Origin: Mycobacterium scrofulaceum
GTDB taxonomy: Bacteria > Actinomycetota > Actinomycetes > Mycobacteriales > Mycobacteriaceae
Direction: 5' to 3'
NCBI RefSeq assembly: GCF_002086735.1
Contig: NZ_MVIJ01000001.1
Span: 310,001-374,000 of the forward strand
Length of the DNA stretch: 64,000 nucleotides
The notes beneath the pieces were generated by a model, which was not told the DNA's origin, searched no databases, and saw nothing but the letters and a program-made list of their open reading frames with translations. Positions within the stretch are counted from its first letter, which is position 1, and the number at the start of each line of letters is the position of its first letter. A program made the translations under genes and the position numbers. Shown in pieces: positions 26,084 to 34,864 of this stretch.

Positions 26084-27541
26084 ATGGCACGAGTCGTAAT
26101 CCTCGGCGCCGGTATCGCCGGGCATACCGCCGCGCTGCACCTGCGCCGATGGCTGGGCCGCAGTCACGAGGTGGTAGTGATTTCACCGAACGCCGACTGG
26201 AACTGGATCCCGTCGAACATCTGGGTCGGCGTCGGACGAATGGATCCGGCCAAGGTACTCATTCCACTGAGGCCGATCTACCGGCGCAAGGGCATCACGT
26301 TCCATCAAGCACTCGCCACCGCGATCCGTCCGGAGGGCACCGAAGACGTGCCGGCGCCGTCGGTGGACTTCGTATACACCGACGAGGAGCACGAGGGACA
26401 GACCGGTTCCATCACCTATGACTACCTGATCAATGCGACCGGCCCGCTGCTGAACTTCGCGGCCACGCCCGGGCTTGGCCCCGCGGGGCATTCATATTCG
26501 GTGTGCACGGCGGCCCACGCCGTCGAGGCGGCGAATGCGCTCGACGGGGTCGTGGCCAAGCTCAAGGCCGGCGAGAAGCAGCGGCTGGTCATCGGCGTCG
26601 GGCACGGAACCTGCACGTGCGAGGGCGCGGCGTTCGAATACACCTTCAACGTTGAGCACACGCTGCGCGCTGCAGGAGTGCGAGACCTCGCCGATATCGT
26701 CTACCTCACCAACGAGTACGAACTTGGCGACTTCGGCGTCGATGGAATGAGTTTCGTCGATAAGGGCTTCGTGCAGTCCAGCCGGCTGTGGACCGAATCG
26801 CTCTTCCGTGAGCGCGGCGTCAGGGCCATCACGCAGGCGGCGGTCCATGAAGTCATGGACGGCAAGCTGCGCTACGAGCAACTCGACGGCAGAGAACACG
26901 AACTGGACTTCGACTTCGCCATGCTGCTACCCCCGTTCCGGGGGGCGGCGCTGACGGCATACGACAAGCGCGGCAACGACATTACGTCCACCCTGTTCGC
27001 ACCGTCAGGCTTTTTGAAGGTCGACGCGGACTACTCGGGCAAGCCCTATGACGAGTGGTCCGCCGAGGACTGGCCGCACACCTACGAGTCCCCCGCCTAC
27101 CCGAATATCTTCGCGCCGGGCATCGCCTTCGCTCCCCCGCATCCGATCTCGCGGCCGCGCACGAGTCCCACCGGGACCGTCATCACGCCCAGCCCGCCGC
27201 GGACCGGCATGCCGTCGGGCATCATGGCGAAAACGGTCGCCGAGACCATCCGGGACCGAATCACCAAGGCAACGACCGCCGTTGCGCACCGCGCCTCGAT
27301 GTCGACGATGGGCGCGGCGTGCGTTGCGTCGGCGGGCACCGGTCTGCGCGAGGGCTCGGCCGCCGCGATGACGATGTTCCCCGTCGTTCCCGACCCGGTG
27401 AAGTATCCGCAGACGGGCCGCGACATCGCCGGCACCTCCGGTGAGCTCGGCCTCGCCGGTCACTGGATCAAGCTGTTGTTGCACTATCTCTTCATCTATA
27501 AGGCGAAAGCCCGCCCATTCTGGTGGCTGATCCCTGAGTGA
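26084..27541 (+). CDS. sulfide:quinone oxidoreductase-like flavoprotein
   Basis: A 485-residue FAD protein of the NDH-2/SQR family. The FAD loop is GAGIAG at residues 8-13, and Cys141, Cys177, Cys179 (GHGTCTCEGAAFEY) and Cys413 (MGAACVAS) supply the redox thiols typical of SQR. The C-terminus is amphipathic with FIYKAKARPFWW, consistent with membrane attachment. It should oxidise sulfide and pass electrons to menaquinone. An AAGGAG site precedes the ATG. It is divergent from the thioredoxin/AhpD-like genes and shares their operator region. Confidence 0.85.
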   Translation: MARVVILGAGIAGHTAALHLRRWLGRSHEVVVISPNADWNWIPSNIWVGVGRMDPAKVLIPLRPIYRRKGITFHQALATAIRPEGTEDVPAPSVDFVYTDEEHEGQTGSITYDYLINATGPLLNFAATPGLGPAGHSYSVCTAAHAVEAANALDGVVAKLKAGEKQRLVIGVGHGTCTCEGAAFEYTFNVEHTLRAAGVRDLADIVYLTNEYELGDFGVDGMSFVDKGFVQSSRLWTESLFRERGVRAITQAAVHEVMDGKLRYEQLDGREHELDFDFAMLLPPFRGAALTAYDKRGNDITSTLFAPSGFLKVDADYSGKPYDEWSAEDWPHTYESPAYPNIFAPGIAFAPPHPISRPRTSPTGTVITPSPPRTGMPSGIMAKTVAETIRDRITKATTAVAHRASMSTMGAACVASAGTGLREGSAAAMTMFPVVPDPVKYPQTGRDIAGTSGELGLAGHWIKLLLHYLFIYKAKARPFWWLIPE

Positions 27542-27552
27542 AAGGCACTCCG

Positions 27553-27729
27553 ATGGACGACGAGAACGGTTATTCGGACGTGAACGCGCTGACGGCCGAA
27601 CGCATTGCCGACGCACCGCTGCCCACCCCGACGACGCTGCGGATGCGTCAGAGCATCTTCGTTCAGTTCGGGCGTTTCATCCGTATCAATCTGAAGATGC
27701 TGCGGATCATCTACGGGGGGCACGGCTGA
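27553..27729 (+). CDS. small conserved protein following the SQR gene
   Basis: A 58-residue protein with an acidic N-terminus and a basic, hydrophobic C-terminus (FIRINLKMLRIIYGGHG) that could bind the membrane surface. It begins twelve bases after the flavoprotein stop, with AAAGG upstream of the ATG; an alternative GTG at 27538 overlaps the stop. It is probably cotranscribed and may be a partner of the flavoprotein. I do not recognise a named family. Confidence 0.65.
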   Translation: MDDENGYSDVNALTAERIADAPLPTPTTLRMRQSIFVQFGRFIRINLKMLRIIYGGHG

Positions 27730-27740
27730 CCACCCGCTGA

Positions 27741-27765
27741 CCGGTCACGAGACCTTCGTGACCGG
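27741..27765. terminator. bidirectional hairpin between convergent operons
   Basis: Ten-base perfect arms CCGGTCACGA and TCGTGACCGG with a five-base loop, placed between the small protein gene and the acyl-CoA dehydrogenase gene; it overlaps the dehydrogenase stop codon. No U-tract, as usual in mycobacteria. Confidence 0.6.
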
Positions 27766-28944
27766 CGGCGCGTACGCCGGTTTGCCGAGACCCAGCATGT
27801 ACTGGGCGATCATGTTGCGGAACACCTCGAGCGTCCCGCCGTAGATCCCCACCAGCGGGGCGAATCGATAGGCGTATTCGGCGCTGCCGTCGTCGGCCGC
27901 GGCCTCGGTCCCGTACGGCAGCGTGGACGCGGCCCCGAGGATGTCCATCAATTCGGGCGAGATGTCGCGCATTGTCTGCGCGATGGCGACCCGGCCGAAG
28001 ATGCCCGGGGTGGCCAGCGCGGTCTCCAATCGGGCCACGCAGCGGCCCAGCCGGTAGGCGACCGACCCGTCGTCGATGGGTCGGCGCCCGTCGCCGTCGG
28101 GCCGTGTCACGCTCGCCGCCGCCTTGTCCACCGCCTGGGACAGGAACCCGGCCTGGTGCATCATGATCGAGGTGTCCTGCAGCCCGTCCGGGGCGGCGGC
28201 GACGGCGCCATGCTCGACGTTGAGCGGTTCGCGCAGCACCGTCCAGCCGCCGTTCACCTCCCCCAGCCGATACTTGTCGTCCACGCGGACGTCGCTGTAG
28301 TAGACGATGTTGGTCCGATCGCCGTCCACCGTCCGGATCCCCTGGATCTCGATGCCTGGCGTGTCCAGCGGCACCAGGAACATGGTCAGGCTCTTGTGCT
28401 TCGGCGCATCGGGGGCGGTGTTGGTGATCAGGAAGACGTACTGGCAGTTGTGGGCGCCGGTCGTGAACATCTTGGAGCCGTTGATGATCCAGCTCGATCC
28501 ATCCGCCTCCCGCACCGCGCGGGTCTTGCAGGTGGCGACATCGGAGCCGCCTTCGGGCTCGGTGTAGCCGAGGCACAACCGCACCTCGCCGCTGAAGACT
28601 TTCGGCAGGACCTCGTCGCGCAGCTGCGGCGACCCGAACTTGTCGACCGAACGGGCCACCATCGCGGTCGTCCCCCATGTCACCCAGGGAACGTGCGCCC
28701 GCCGCTTCTCCAGCTCCCAGATGCGCCGCCGCACCCGGCTGAAACCGCCGTCGGACTCCGGTCTCCACTCGGCTTCCAGATACCCTGCGGCGCCGAACTT
28801 CCGGTGCAGCCCCTCGTCGAAGTTGTCGCCGGTTTCCCGGTCGCGGCGCCTGACCTCTTCGGTCATGTGCGTGGCCAGGAAGCTCCGCGTTTCCTCACGG
28901 AATGCCTTGTCGTCGTCGGACAGTTCGACGCGGGAGAAATCCAT
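27745..28944 (-). CDS. acyl-CoA dehydrogenase, catalytic-Glu position changed
   Basis: A 399-residue acyl-CoA dehydrogenase. It has the LGYTEPEGGSDVA loop, the FTTGAHNCQY flavin segment, and IYGGTLEVFRN near the C-terminus, where the Glu of the usual YEGTSEIQ is Gly. In M. tuberculosis, steroid-type acyl-CoA dehydrogenases are encoded as adjacent pairs that form alpha2beta2 heterotetramers with the catalytic base in an alternative place or in only one subunit. The next upstream gene, 14 bases away, is also such a gene, so a heteromer is likely. The extended frame to 29742 runs through the neighbour and was rejected. Confidence 0.9.
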   Translation of the reverse strand: MDFSRVELSDDDKAFREETRSFLATHMTEEVRRRDRETGDNFDEGLHRKFGAAGYLEAEWRPESDGGFSRVRRRIWELEKRRAHVPWVTWGTTAMVARSVDKFGSPQLRDEVLPKVFSGEVRLCLGYTEPEGGSDVATCKTRAVREADGSSWIINGSKMFTTGAHNCQYVFLITNTAPDAPKHKSLTMFLVPLDTPGIEIQGIRTVDGDRTNIVYYSDVRVDDKYRLGEVNGGWTVLREPLNVEHGAVAAAPDGLQDTSIMMHQAGFLSQAVDKAAASVTRPDGDGRRPIDDGSVAYRLGRCVARLETALATPGIFGRVAIAQTMRDISPELMDILGAASTLPYGTEAAADDGSAEYAYRFAPLVGIYGGTLEVFRNMIAQYMLGLGKPAYAPPVTKVS

Positions 28945-28958
28945 GACGTTGCCCCTTC

Positions 28959-30017
28959 CTAAGCCGGCTGCGCCGCGTCCTCGCGGGCGGCCACGATCTC
29001 CGCGATCCGTTGGGCGGTGGTGCCCGGATCGCCGGCGGCCAGTGGCCATCCCCGGGCGCGCACCAGATACGCCGTCGCCGCGGCCTCGGCCGAAACCCCG
29101 AGGCCGCCTTGGATGTGGACCGCCATGGTCGCCGCCCTGGCGGCCTCTTCGGCCATGAAAACGAAGGCGGAGAGCGCCAATTCGGGTCGCTCGTCGGGTT
29201 CGTTGTCCAGGAACCAGGCGGCGCGTCGAGCCAGGTTGCGTCCGCCCTGGACGGTGATCGCCATGTTGGCGAGGGGGTGCGAGATCGCCTGCAGCGTGGC
29301 GATGGGTACGCCCAGCGTGTAGCGCGTCTTGGCGAATTCGGCCGCGATGGTCATGGTCTCCTCCACCAGCCCGACGAGCGCCGCCGCGGTCAACAGCCGC
29401 CACTCGTCCAGCGCCGTCCGGTAGGCCGACAGCGCGTCGGGGCCTCGGCCGACGACCGTGCGGGTGTCGGCCGCCGCGGGGTCCACCCACGCCATCGGAA
29501 GCCGGCCGATGTTGTCGACCTTCGCCGGGCGGCTGGCGAAGCCCAGCCGCACGATTTCGTCGCCGTCGGGGACGACGATGTGGTCGGCGATCGACCCCGA
29601 GGGAATCAACCGCGGGCCGCGGCCGCCGTCGATGCGCGGGTCGAGCGCGGCCAGTTGCTCGCCGCCGGCGACCCCGGCGGCGCCCTCGCCCAGCGCGCCG
29701 AGCCGGCCCAGCAGTCGTGCGGTACATACGTGGTCGACCCACGGAACCGGCGCCAGCGACCGGCCGACCTCCTCGGCCACCAGGGTGAGGTCGACGAGTG
29801 TCGCGCCGTCACCGCCGCACGACTCCGGCAGCGCCATCGTGCTCGCTCCCATCCCGCACAACCGCTCCCAGAGGTTCTTGTCGAAACCCGATTGTTCCGC
29901 GGCGCGGACGGTTTCGATCGGGCAGTGCGTCTTGAAGAACTGCTTGTAGGCGTTCTGCAGCGCGACATGGTCATCGCCGAGGCTGTAGTCGAGCCTGCGT
30001 AACTCGAAGCGGTCCAT
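28959..30017 (-). CDS. acyl-CoA dehydrogenase, second subunit of a pair
   Basis: A 352-residue acyl-CoA dehydrogenase-like protein, shorter than the usual 380-400. It keeps the N-terminal helical domain (LCGMGASTMALPESCGGDGATLVDL) and the C-terminal helices with HIQGGLGVSAEA, but the central beta domain is divergent and the TxxxGS loop is not seen. Such short, divergent subunits pair with a full-length partner in steroid catabolism. The ATG at 30017 has AAGGA nine bases upstream; a GTG at 30023 overlaps the previous stop and is possible. Role inferred as the non-catalytic or flavin-sharing half of the pair. Confidence 0.86.
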   Translation of the reverse strand: MDRFELRRLDYSLGDDHVALQNAYKQFFKTHCPIETVRAAEQSGFDKNLWERLCGMGASTMALPESCGGDGATLVDLTLVAEEVGRSLAPVPWVDHVCTARLLGRLGALGEGAAGVAGGEQLAALDPRIDGGRGPRLIPSGSIADHIVVPDGDEIVRLGFASRPAKVDNIGRLPMAWVDPAAADTRTVVGRGPDALSAYRTALDEWRLLTAAALVGLVEETMTIAAEFAKTRYTLGVPIATLQAISHPLANMAITVQGGRNLARRAAWFLDNEPDERPELALSAFVFMAEEAARAATMAVHIQGGLGVSAEAAATAYLVRARGWPLAAGDPGTTAQRIAEIVAAREDAAQPA

Positions 30018-30019
30018 CG

Positions 30020-30850
30020 TCACTCGTCCTTCCCGAAGAAGAAGTCCCGCGCGTTCTTGTAGAGATAGTTGTCCAGCACCTCGGCGGGCAGATCGAGGGC
30101 ACGGGCTTCGGGGACGACCCGGCGCATGGGCAACACCGGCCAGTCCGACGCGTAGATCACCTTGTCGGGACCACGCGTGCGCATGTAGTGCAGCAGGGTC
30201 TCCGGCAGGCGCTTGGGTGACCACGCCGAGGTCATCAGCCGCAGGTTGGCGTACTTCAACAGCAGCCGGATCGCGACGTCCCACCACGGGTCGGCGCCGT
30301 GAATCATGCACAGCCGAAGCTCGGGAAATCGCACGCACACTCGGTCCAGGTGCATCGGGTGCTGGACCTCGCCGGGTATGGGCGGTCCCGGGATACCGGT
30401 GTTGACGCACAGCGGAAGGTCCAGTTCGGCGCACTTGGCGTAGAGCGGGTAGTACAGGGCATCGCTCGGCGGATACTGGCCGTCGCCCCAAAAGCTCGGG
30501 CCCACGACCGCATACGCGACGGGTAGCTCGGCCGCGACGGCGGCCAATTCGCGCAGCGACCGCACCGGGCGCAGCAGGTTGACCCCGCCCATGGCGAGCG
30601 CGAACCGGTCGGGCCTGGCTTCGACGAATTTGCGCGCGGTCGTGGAGGGATTGGCAAGCGAGTCCATCAGGATCGCCTTTCGCACGCCCTGCTCGTCCAT
30701 CTCGGCGAGCAGTTCGGCGAGGTCGACCGGGGCGAACATCGACTCGGGGCCCTTGAAGTAGTCGTCCCGGACCTTGAGCATCCACGTCGGCTGCGATTCC
30801 GCTTCCCCGAAGTGGACGTTCACCAGGCAATCAATCGCTTCGGTGGTCAT
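30020..30850 (-). CDS. amidohydrolase family 2
   Basis: A 276-residue member of the amidohydrolase_2 superfamily, shorter than the others here. The N-terminus reads IDCLVNVHFGE, giving one His of the metal motif. The LCMIHGADPWWD strand and the C-terminal YASDWPVLPMRRV carry the usual His and Asp. It is set within the dehydrogenase/CoA-ligase operon and its start overlaps the ligase stop by 20 bases, so it is translationally coupled. Probably cleaves or decarboxylates a ring-derived intermediate. Confidence 0.86.
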   Translation of the reverse strand: MTTEAIDCLVNVHFGEAESQPTWMLKVRDDYFKGPESMFAPVDLAELLAEMDEQGVRKAILMDSLANPSTTARKFVEARPDRFALAMGGVNLLRPVRSLRELAAVAAELPVAYAVVGPSFWGDGQYPPSDALYYPLYAKCAELDLPLCVNTGIPGPPIPGEVQHPMHLDRVCVRFPELRLCMIHGADPWWDVAIRLLLKYANLRLMTSAWSPKRLPETLLHYMRTRGPDKVIYASDWPVLPMRRVVPEARALDLPAEVLDNYLYKNARDFFFGKDE

Positions 30851-32498
30851 GGCTTCCTTGCGGGTCGGACGGGACCAGCCCGATCACCGGAACCTGTTGG
30901 CCGGCCTGCTCCCTGGCCCACCGGTAGTTGGGCTTGCCGTTGCCGAGGCGTTCGATCTGCTCGACGAAGAGGAAGGCCTTGGGCGCCTTGAAATGCGCCA
31001 GCTGTGTCGTGCACGCGTTGTGGAGGGTGTCGCGGCTGACGTGCGCGTCGGGGTGGGTCGCGACGAGCGCGACGACTTCCTGACCCCACCGCTCGCTTGC
31101 CCGCCCGACGACCAGGGCGTCGACGACGCCCGGCTGTGCGCGCACCACCTCCTCGACCTCTTCGACGAAAACCTTTTCGCCACCGGTGTTCACGACCAGC
31201 GAATCGCGGCCCAGCAGACGGATCGTGCCGTCCCGTTCCAGCGACGCCCGGTCGCCGGGGATCACCACCCGTCGCCCCTCGATCTCCGGGAAGGTTCGCT
31301 CGGTGGCTTCCGCGTCGCCGAAGTAGCCGAGCGGAATCCGGCCCGTGCGGGCGGCCCAGCCGACCTCCGGCTCGCCGAGCCGCAGGAACCGGCTCCGGTC
31401 GGCCGACACCACGGTGGCCCCGTCCCTGGGTTGAAAGGTGTCGCTGGCCTTCCCCTCGCGGCTGTGCCCGAACGCCATGTTGCCGCTCTCCGAAGACCCG
31501 TAGCCTTCGATGATGGTGACGTGGGGCAGGCATTCCATCAGTGCGCGTTTGTGTTTCGCGCTCGTCGCGGCCCCACCCGTGCCGATCGCGTGCAGCGACG
31601 AGAGGTCGTAGGAACGCGTCCGCAGCTCGGCGATCAACGGCCCGGCGTACGCGTCACCCACCATGGTCATCATTCCCACCTTCTCGCGCTCGGCGGTTTC
31701 CCACACCGACCGTACGTCCAGCCTGTTGCGGTCGTCGTAAAGCACCACGGGCAGCCCGGCGCACAGCGCGGAGAACGCCGTCCACATCCCGGCGGCGTGC
31801 ATGAGCGGAGAGACGGCGAACCACGGCTGCCCGCCCCGGGCGACCTTGTCGTGGATCTCGGAGACGCCGGCGTGGTCGGCGCCCACCATGGACGACACGT
31901 ACATGTCGCTCTGTCGCCACAGCACGCCCTTCGGACGTCCCGTCGTGCCGCCGGTGCACATCATGATGAGGTCGTCCGGCGACCCCGCGTCCTCGCGGTC
32001 CGGGCCGGAAGCCGCCAGGATAGCGTCGAGCGAGACGGCTTTCGGCAGTTCGGGAACCGCGCTGCCGTCGTCGATGGAGATCAGCAATTCGGTGCCGGCC
32101 GGGGGCAGCACGTCGGCGAAGCGGGCCCCGAGCGAGCGGTGATAGATGATTCCCCGGGGCCGGACGTAGTCGAGCAGGTCGCGGATCTCGCGGGGCGAGT
32201 AGTGGTGGTTCACGTTCACCGGCACGGTGCGCGCCTTGAGGCATCCGATCACCATGTCGGGATACAGGTCGTTGTACATCAACAGCGCGATGCGGTCCTG
32301 GCCGCACTCCCAGCGCCGCAATGCCTCGCGTGCCGCGTAGACGCCGAAACCCAAGCTGTCGAGGTAGTTAGCCAAGCGGTTGGTGCGGCGGGCGGACTCG
32401 GCGAAGGTGCTCTTGCGATCCGCACACACGGTCATCAGGCGGTCGGGCACGACATCGGCGATGGCGTCGAGGACCGCGCCCACTGTCCATTCACTCAT
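30831..32498 (-). CDS. acyl-CoA synthetase (AMP-binding)
   Basis: A 555-residue ligase. The P-loop is CTGGTTGRPKGV, the middle motif GYGSSESG is present, and the C-terminal Lys lies in LGNGKPNYRW. It resembles the ligase at 20346 in the VLWRQSDM region and in length. It should activate a carboxylic acid as a CoA thioester. The start ATG at 32498 lies nine bases after the upstream amidohydrolase ends. Coupling with two amidohydrolases and two dehydrogenases defines one operon driven from the operator near 34636. Confidence 0.93.
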   Translation of the reverse strand: MSEWTVGAVLDAIADVVPDRLMTVCADRKSTFAESARRTNRLANYLDSLGFGVYAAREALRRWECGQDRIALLMYNDLYPDMVIGCLKARTVPVNVNHHYSPREIRDLLDYVRPRGIIYHRSLGARFADVLPPAGTELLISIDDGSAVPELPKAVSLDAILAASGPDREDAGSPDDLIMMCTGGTTGRPKGVLWRQSDMYVSSMVGADHAGVSEIHDKVARGGQPWFAVSPLMHAAGMWTAFSALCAGLPVVLYDDRNRLDVRSVWETAEREKVGMMTMVGDAYAGPLIAELRTRSYDLSSLHAIGTGGAATSAKHKRALMECLPHVTIIEGYGSSESGNMAFGHSREGKASDTFQPRDGATVVSADRSRFLRLGEPEVGWAARTGRIPLGYFGDAEATERTFPEIEGRRVVIPGDRASLERDGTIRLLGRDSLVVNTGGEKVFVEEVEEVVRAQPGVVDALVVGRASERWGQEVVALVATHPDAHVSRDTLHNACTTQLAHFKAPKAFLFVEQIERLGNGKPNYRWAREQAGQQVPVIGLVPSDPQGSHDHRSD

Positions 32499-32507
32499 GG
32501 CGCGCGG

Positions 32508-33710
32508 CTAGACAGCCGAGGCGACCGGAACGCCGAGGAGATCGAGGGCGTTGTCGCGCATGACCTTTCGGATGTCGGATGCGCTGAATCCGTCGAGCTC
32601 CCCGACAAACGACACGGGTGACTCGAGGCCCTCGCCGTGCGGCCAATCGGAACCGAACAGGATCTTGTCGATGCCGATGACGGCGGCCAGCTCGGCCAGA
32701 TCGTCCTCGTAGTAGGGGGCGATCCACACGTGGTTGCGCAACTGCTCCACCGGGTCCTCGGGGAAATGTCGCGGGTAATTGTTGGCCACCTTCTTGAGTC
32801 GCTTGATCAACCGATGCACGAAGTATGACCCGTTTTCGATGCTCACCGCCCGAAGTTGGGGATGACGGGTGAACACGCCGTGCACGATCATCGAGGCCAT
32901 CGTGTCGTGAATGGCGCGGTCGTCGAGGAGGACCTGATCGAGCGGGTCCTTCTCGCCGAACCCCTCGAAAGTGGCCTTGCCGCCCCACTGCGCCGCGATG
33001 TGCAGGTAGCCGCTGTCGCTGAGGTGAAAGCCCACCGGAACGCCCGCCTCGGCGAGCCGGGCCCACACCGGGTCATGGCTGGGATCGCCCAGCGATCTCG
33101 GCTTGACGACCCCGGGCACCGGCGCCGGTCGCACCAGTACCAGCCTGGCCCCCCGGGCCAGCACGAAGTCCACCTCTTCGCGGGCCTTGACCGGATCGGC
33201 CAGCGAAATGATCGGCGCCGCAATGATTCTGTGGTCCGACCGGTGAAACCCCCAGTCCTCGTCGAGCCACAGGTTGAATGCGTGCAGCGACGCCATCGTC
33301 GCCTCGATATCGTGTTTGAGCGCCTCCTCGACGCCGCACGCGAAGGTCGGCAGCATGAACACCGTCTCGATGTCCTGGGTGTCCATCACCGCGATCCGCG
33401 CATCCCGGTTCTGGTACTCGGGGTGGCTGGCCAGCCGCTCGACTTTCATCAGCGACGCCGGGTCGACGCCTTCGGGAATCTCACCGCGAAATAGCAGGTC
33501 GAGGCAGCCCGGGACGATGATCGGGTCGAACGTCGGATTCGGGATGAAGTGGTTGACGCGGTCGCCGATCACCGCCCAGGTGCGCTTGCCGTCGCTGAGC
33601 ATCTGCACGCCACGGCGCTTGAACCTCTTGTCCAGGTGCCGAGTGAAGGCGTCCAGCGGCTCGTAATAGTGGTTGTCGACGTCGATCGCCCGGTAACCCA
33701 AATTGGCCAT
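32508..33710 (-). CDS. amidohydrolase family 2
   Basis: A 400-residue amidohydrolase_2 protein. It begins with IDVDNHYYEP, the D-x-D-x-H form of the N-terminal metal motif, and ends with the ligand region ILFGSDWPHGEG. Members of this exact form are frequent in mycobacterial catabolic operons. The ATG at 33710 has AAAGG six bases upstream, better than the ATG at 33716. It is the fourth family member in the window and sits just after an enoyl-CoA hydratase gene. Confidence 0.88.
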   Translation of the reverse strand: MANLGYRAIDVDNHYYEPLDAFTRHLDKRFKRRGVQMLSDGKRTWAVIGDRVNHFIPNPTFDPIIVPGCLDLLFRGEIPEGVDPASLMKVERLASHPEYQNRDARIAVMDTQDIETVFMLPTFACGVEEALKHDIEATMASLHAFNLWLDEDWGFHRSDHRIIAAPIISLADPVKAREEVDFVLARGARLVLVRPAPVPGVVKPRSLGDPSHDPVWARLAEAGVPVGFHLSDSGYLHIAAQWGGKATFEGFGEKDPLDQVLLDDRAIHDTMASMIVHGVFTRHPQLRAVSIENGSYFVHRLIKRLKKVANNYPRHFPEDPVEQLRNHVWIAPYYEDDLAELAAVIGIDKILFGSDWPHGEGLESPVSFVGELDGFSASDIRKVMRDNALDLLGVPVASAV

Positions 33711-33740
33711 GATCATCCTTTCCGGCCTCGCCGGCGAACA

Positions 33741-34583
33741 CTAAGCGTCGGTCGAATTGAGCGAGGGAAACTGCGGGGGGCGCTTCTCCAGGAAGCTGGT
33801 AATGCCTTCGATGACGTCCGGCCTTGGCATCGCCTCGTGCAGCAGGGCCTCCGCGCGCGACGTGGCGTCCACGACGTCACGGGTGGCGTCGCCGTACACC
33901 TGCCTCTTGATCACTTCCATGGACGCCGGTGAACAGTTGCGGGCGATGTCCTCCGCGTAGTCGAGCGCACGGGTCATCAGATCCCCGGGCGCGACCACTT
34001 CCTTGACGAGGCCGAGCTCGGCCGCCTCTTCGGCGAGAAAGGTGCGGCCGCTCAACAGCAGATCGAGGGCGACGCCCCACGTGGTGAGGCGGGGCAGTAT
34101 CCAGGAGATGCCGAATTCCGCGATCAGTCCGCGGCGGGCGAATACCGCCGCGAACTTGGCGCCCGCGGCGGCGAACCGGACGTCGCACATGAGCGCCTGG
34201 GTCAGGCCGATGCCGACGCAGGCTCCGTTGATGGCCGCCACGACGGGCTTGCGCAGCCCGGTCACGAAATGTGGCGGGCGTTCCCCGACCAGGTCGGCAA
34301 GGTTGGTCTGACTCGCCTTCTCCATGGTGTCGCCGTAGGTGCGCGCGGAACCGGGCGCGCCGAGGTAGGCACCGGCGCAGAAACCCTTACCGCGGCCGGT
34401 CAGCACGACCACCCGGACGGCCGGGTCTTGTTCGGCGCGGTCGATCGCGGAGTAGAACCCGGCGGCGATGTCCGGGCCCCAGGCGTTGAGGCGGTCCGGG
34501 CGGTTGAAGGTCAGAATCGCGACCCCGCTGCCGGTGGCCTCGTAGAGCACCGCGTCTTCGGAAGTGCCGTCGCTGCCGGACAT
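33741..34583 (-). CDS. enoyl-CoA hydratase/isomerase (crotonase)
   Basis: A 280-residue crotonase from the ATG at 34583 with GAGGAGGG upstream; an in-frame ATG at 34637 would add 18 residues but overlaps the operator. Conserved motifs are NRPDRLNAWG, the oxyanion loop GFCAGAYLG, and the second oxyanion region NGACVGIGL. It probably hydrates an enoyl-CoA or performs a related retro-aldol step. It is the first gene of a six-gene operon with two amidohydrolases, a CoA ligase and two acyl-CoA dehydrogenases. Confidence 0.9.
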   Translation of the reverse strand: MSGSDGTSEDAVLYEATGSGVAILTFNRPDRLNAWGPDIAAGFYSAIDRAEQDPAVRVVVLTGRGKGFCAGAYLGAPGSARTYGDTMEKASQTNLADLVGERPPHFVTGLRKPVVAAINGACVGIGLTQALMCDVRFAAAGAKFAAVFARRGLIAEFGISWILPRLTTWGVALDLLLSGRTFLAEEAAELGLVKEVVAPGDLMTRALDYAEDIARNCSPASMEVIKRQVYGDATRDVVDATSRAEALLHEAMPRPDVIEGITSFLEKRPPQFPSLNSTDA

Positions 34584-34635
34584 CTCCCCCGGACCCTCCT
34601 CACGATCGTCCACCGTTTCCGCGGTGTTTGTACGC

Positions 34636-34656
34636 ATACTGTATACCTATCGGTAC
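34636..34656. promoter_or_regulatory. operator of the 9-3-9 palindrome family
   Basis: Arms ATACTGTAT and TATCGGTAC with spacer ACC, positioned just upstream of the crotonase operon. Overlap with the alternative ATG at 34637 favours the downstream start at 34583. Confidence 0.55.
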
Positions 34657-34798
34657 CGTTTTCCACAACCGCCGCCAGGCCCGCGCGGACCCCCGCCGAA
34701 CAGCGAATTTCGCCGCGACGATTCGCACGGTCGGCTCCGCCCCGGGAGCCGGTTGGCCGGTGTCGTTTTGCGAGTGTGGCGAGCAACACGTCCGATCA

Positions 34799-34825
34799 GG
34801 TTTCTCACCACGGCCGAATAGGGAA
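34799..34825 (+). promoter_or_regulatory. possible SigF-type promoter for the CsbD-like gene
   Basis: GGTTT at 34799 and GGGAA at 34821 with 17 bases between, close to the mycobacterial SigF consensus (GGTTT, about 16 bases, GGGTA). It lies 40 bases before the CsbD-like start. CsbD in Bacillus is under the general stress sigma factor SigB, a SigF relative, which agrees. Confidence 0.4.
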
Positions 34826-34864
34826 AACGAACACAGATACCCACGAACAAGGAGGGGAAACGCG

